DNA of 25,929 nt from an uncultured Pseudomonadales bacterium (GTDB lineage Bacteria > Pseudomonadota > Gammaproteobacteria > Pseudomonadales > Porticoccaceae). The notes beneath the pieces were generated by a model. The model was given only the letters and a program-made list of their open reading frames with translations. It searched no databases and was not told the DNA's origin. The stretch spans positions 1-25,929 of the forward strand of contig CAJQJT010000349.1 in NCBI GenBank assembly GCA_905478725.1. The letters run 5' to 3'. The translations under genes were made by a program, and so were the position numbers. Below, piece after piece: positions 25,085 to 25,929 of the stretch. The stretch's first letter is position 1, and each line of letters begins with the position of its first letter.

Positions 25085-25929
25085 ATGCTTGAGTCAGTTG
25101 CATCTCGTCAGGCCGCTTTAGGGGCGCGTTTTCCCCAGTGGCCTAGTCGCAGTTTGGATGGCATGCTGGCTTGGGCCGCTGAGGCCTTTGCCAATAACGA
25201 TTTTGTAGTTACAGACAAACAGGTTTACTCCTATGCGGAGATGAACCTGTGGGTCTCAAAAGTCGCCGCCGGTCTGCAGCGCTCTGGAGTTAAATCCGGG
25301 GATCATGTAGCCGTGGTGATGGCCAACTACGCAGAATTTGTTGCTGTTAAATTCGCCATCTCGCGAGTTGGGGCGATTGCAGTACCGCTTAACTTTTTGA
25401 ATCGCAGCAACGAATTGGCTTATCTCTTAGCCCAGTCCGACGCCAATTATCTGGTGACCATGGACGGCTTTAGAGATCTTAATTACCTCCATATGCTCGA
25501 CCAAATTATGCCCGGCTGGCAGCAGCAGGGCGGCGGCGACGCTTTTCCCAAGTTACGCCAGGTGATTGTTTTCGCCACCGGTGAAGTGGAACCCGATAAC
25601 AGCGCCACCGACTTCGCCAGTCTCGAACTCTGTGGCACCCATGATGACGAAAAGTCTCATCCGGAGCAGGGCAGCCAAAATGCTCATGCTATAGCCGATA
25701 TTATCTACACTTCGGGTACCACCGGCGGCCCCAAGGGCGTCATGTTATCCCATGATATGGTACTCCGCGCCGCCTACGGCAGCGCCTATGCACGCGCTTT
25801 CGGGCCATCCCGACGTATTCAGTTTTCACTGCCGATGTACCATGTTTACGGCTATGTAGAAGGTCTGTTGGCGGTGATGTATGTCGGCGGCGCGATTGTG
25901 CCGCAGTTGAAATTTGATCCTTTAGAAAC
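25085..25929 (+). CDS. Acyl-CoA ligase (AMP-forming) 2, 3' end outside window
   Basis: An open reading frame from ATG 25085 to the right edge, 281 residues visible. GGAG (25076-25079) lies 5 nt before the ATG. The sequence is a typical N-terminal ANL ligase domain: SYAEMNLWVSKVAAGL in the substrate-domain start, GDHVAVVMANYAEFV, the phosphate loop YTSGTTGGPKG (208-218), and LPMYHVYGYVEGLLAVMYVGGAIV in effect after it. The C-terminal domain with the catalytic Lys is beyond the window. It differs strongly from ligase 1, with a longer segment before the phosphate loop, so it may activate another acid. It follows the second crotonase by 17 bp and shares its promoter. Confidence 0.9.
   Translation, partial: MLESVASRQAALGARFPQWPSRSLDGMLAWAAEAFANNDFVVTDKQVYSYAEMNLWVSKVAAGLQRSGVKSGDHVAVVMANYAEFVAVKFAISRVGAIAVPLNFLNRSNELAYLLAQSDANYLVTMDGFRDLNYLHMLDQIMPGWQQQGGGDAFPKLRQVIVFATGEVEPDNSATDFASLELCGTHDDEKSHPEQGSQNAHAIADIIYTSGTTGGPKGVMLSHDMVLRAAYGSAYARAFGPSRRIQFSLPMYHVYGYVEGLLAVMYVGGAIVPQLKFDPLE

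Noticed and set aside
1..25929. CRISPR array, tRNA/rRNA genes, insertion sequences or phage genes
   Set aside because: I saw no regularly spaced repeats, no tRNA-like cloverleaf, no transposase or integrase frames; all long frames are explained by metabolic, transport or regulatory genes.

Overview
The window reads as a chromosomal stretch of a Gram-negative, aerobic, probably marine gammaproteobacterium. This is inferred from the two large TonB-dependent receptors, the near-50% GC composition, the PQQ enzyme and the style of the catabolic genes; no 16S or other marker gene is present, so the lineage is not proven. Apart from the first gene (3' end of an Hsp70-like ATPase), everything from about 1330 to the right edge looks like one catabolic gene island. 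No gap between genes exceeds about 205 bp.

Layout: (A) TonB receptor 1, a strong terminator, then a PQQ/haem-c alcohol dehydrogenase lipoprotein, an aldehyde dehydrogenase and an MFS transporter (1419-9124). (B) A TetR-family regulator (9258-9920). (C) A Baeyer-Villiger monooxygenase (BVMO) with an N-terminal extension, an enoyl-CoA hydratase and a 3-hydroxyacyl-CoA dehydrogenase (10126-13725). (D) An acyl-CoA dehydrogenase, an acyl-CoA ligase and a tandem SnoaL-like protein (13823-17412). (E) TonB receptor 2, a strong terminator, then a thiolase and an HSL-type esterase (17558-22264). (F) A second BVMO on the minus strand (22361-23998). (G) Divergent from it, a second crotonase and a second acyl-CoA ligase that runs off the window (24174-25929).

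The most striking signal is regulatory. A 16-bp palindrome, consensus TCAACA-N4-TGTTGA, occurs nine times, and always in front of a transcription unit of the island: twice before each TonB receptor, twice in the divergent BVMO2/crotonase gap, and once each before tetR, the BVMO1 operon and the acyl-CoA dehydrogenase operon. Several copies contain or abut a -35 hexamer. The simplest reading is one TetR repressor controlling the whole island, including itself, with release by an unknown catabolite (possibly an acyl-CoA).

Proposed joint function (inference): outer-membrane uptake through the two receptors; oxidation of an alcohol by the PQQ enzyme and of an aldehyde by the ALDH; Baeyer-Villiger oxygenation of a ketone to an ester or lactone; hydrolysis by the esterase; CoA activation and beta-oxidation by the ligases, acyl-CoA dehydrogenase, crotonases, 3-hydroxyacyl-CoA dehydrogenase and thiolase. 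This fits an alicyclic or terpenoid/steroid-like alcohol or ketone. The substrate cannot be read from the sequence, and no ring hydroxylase, P450 or aromatic-ring-cleavage gene is present.
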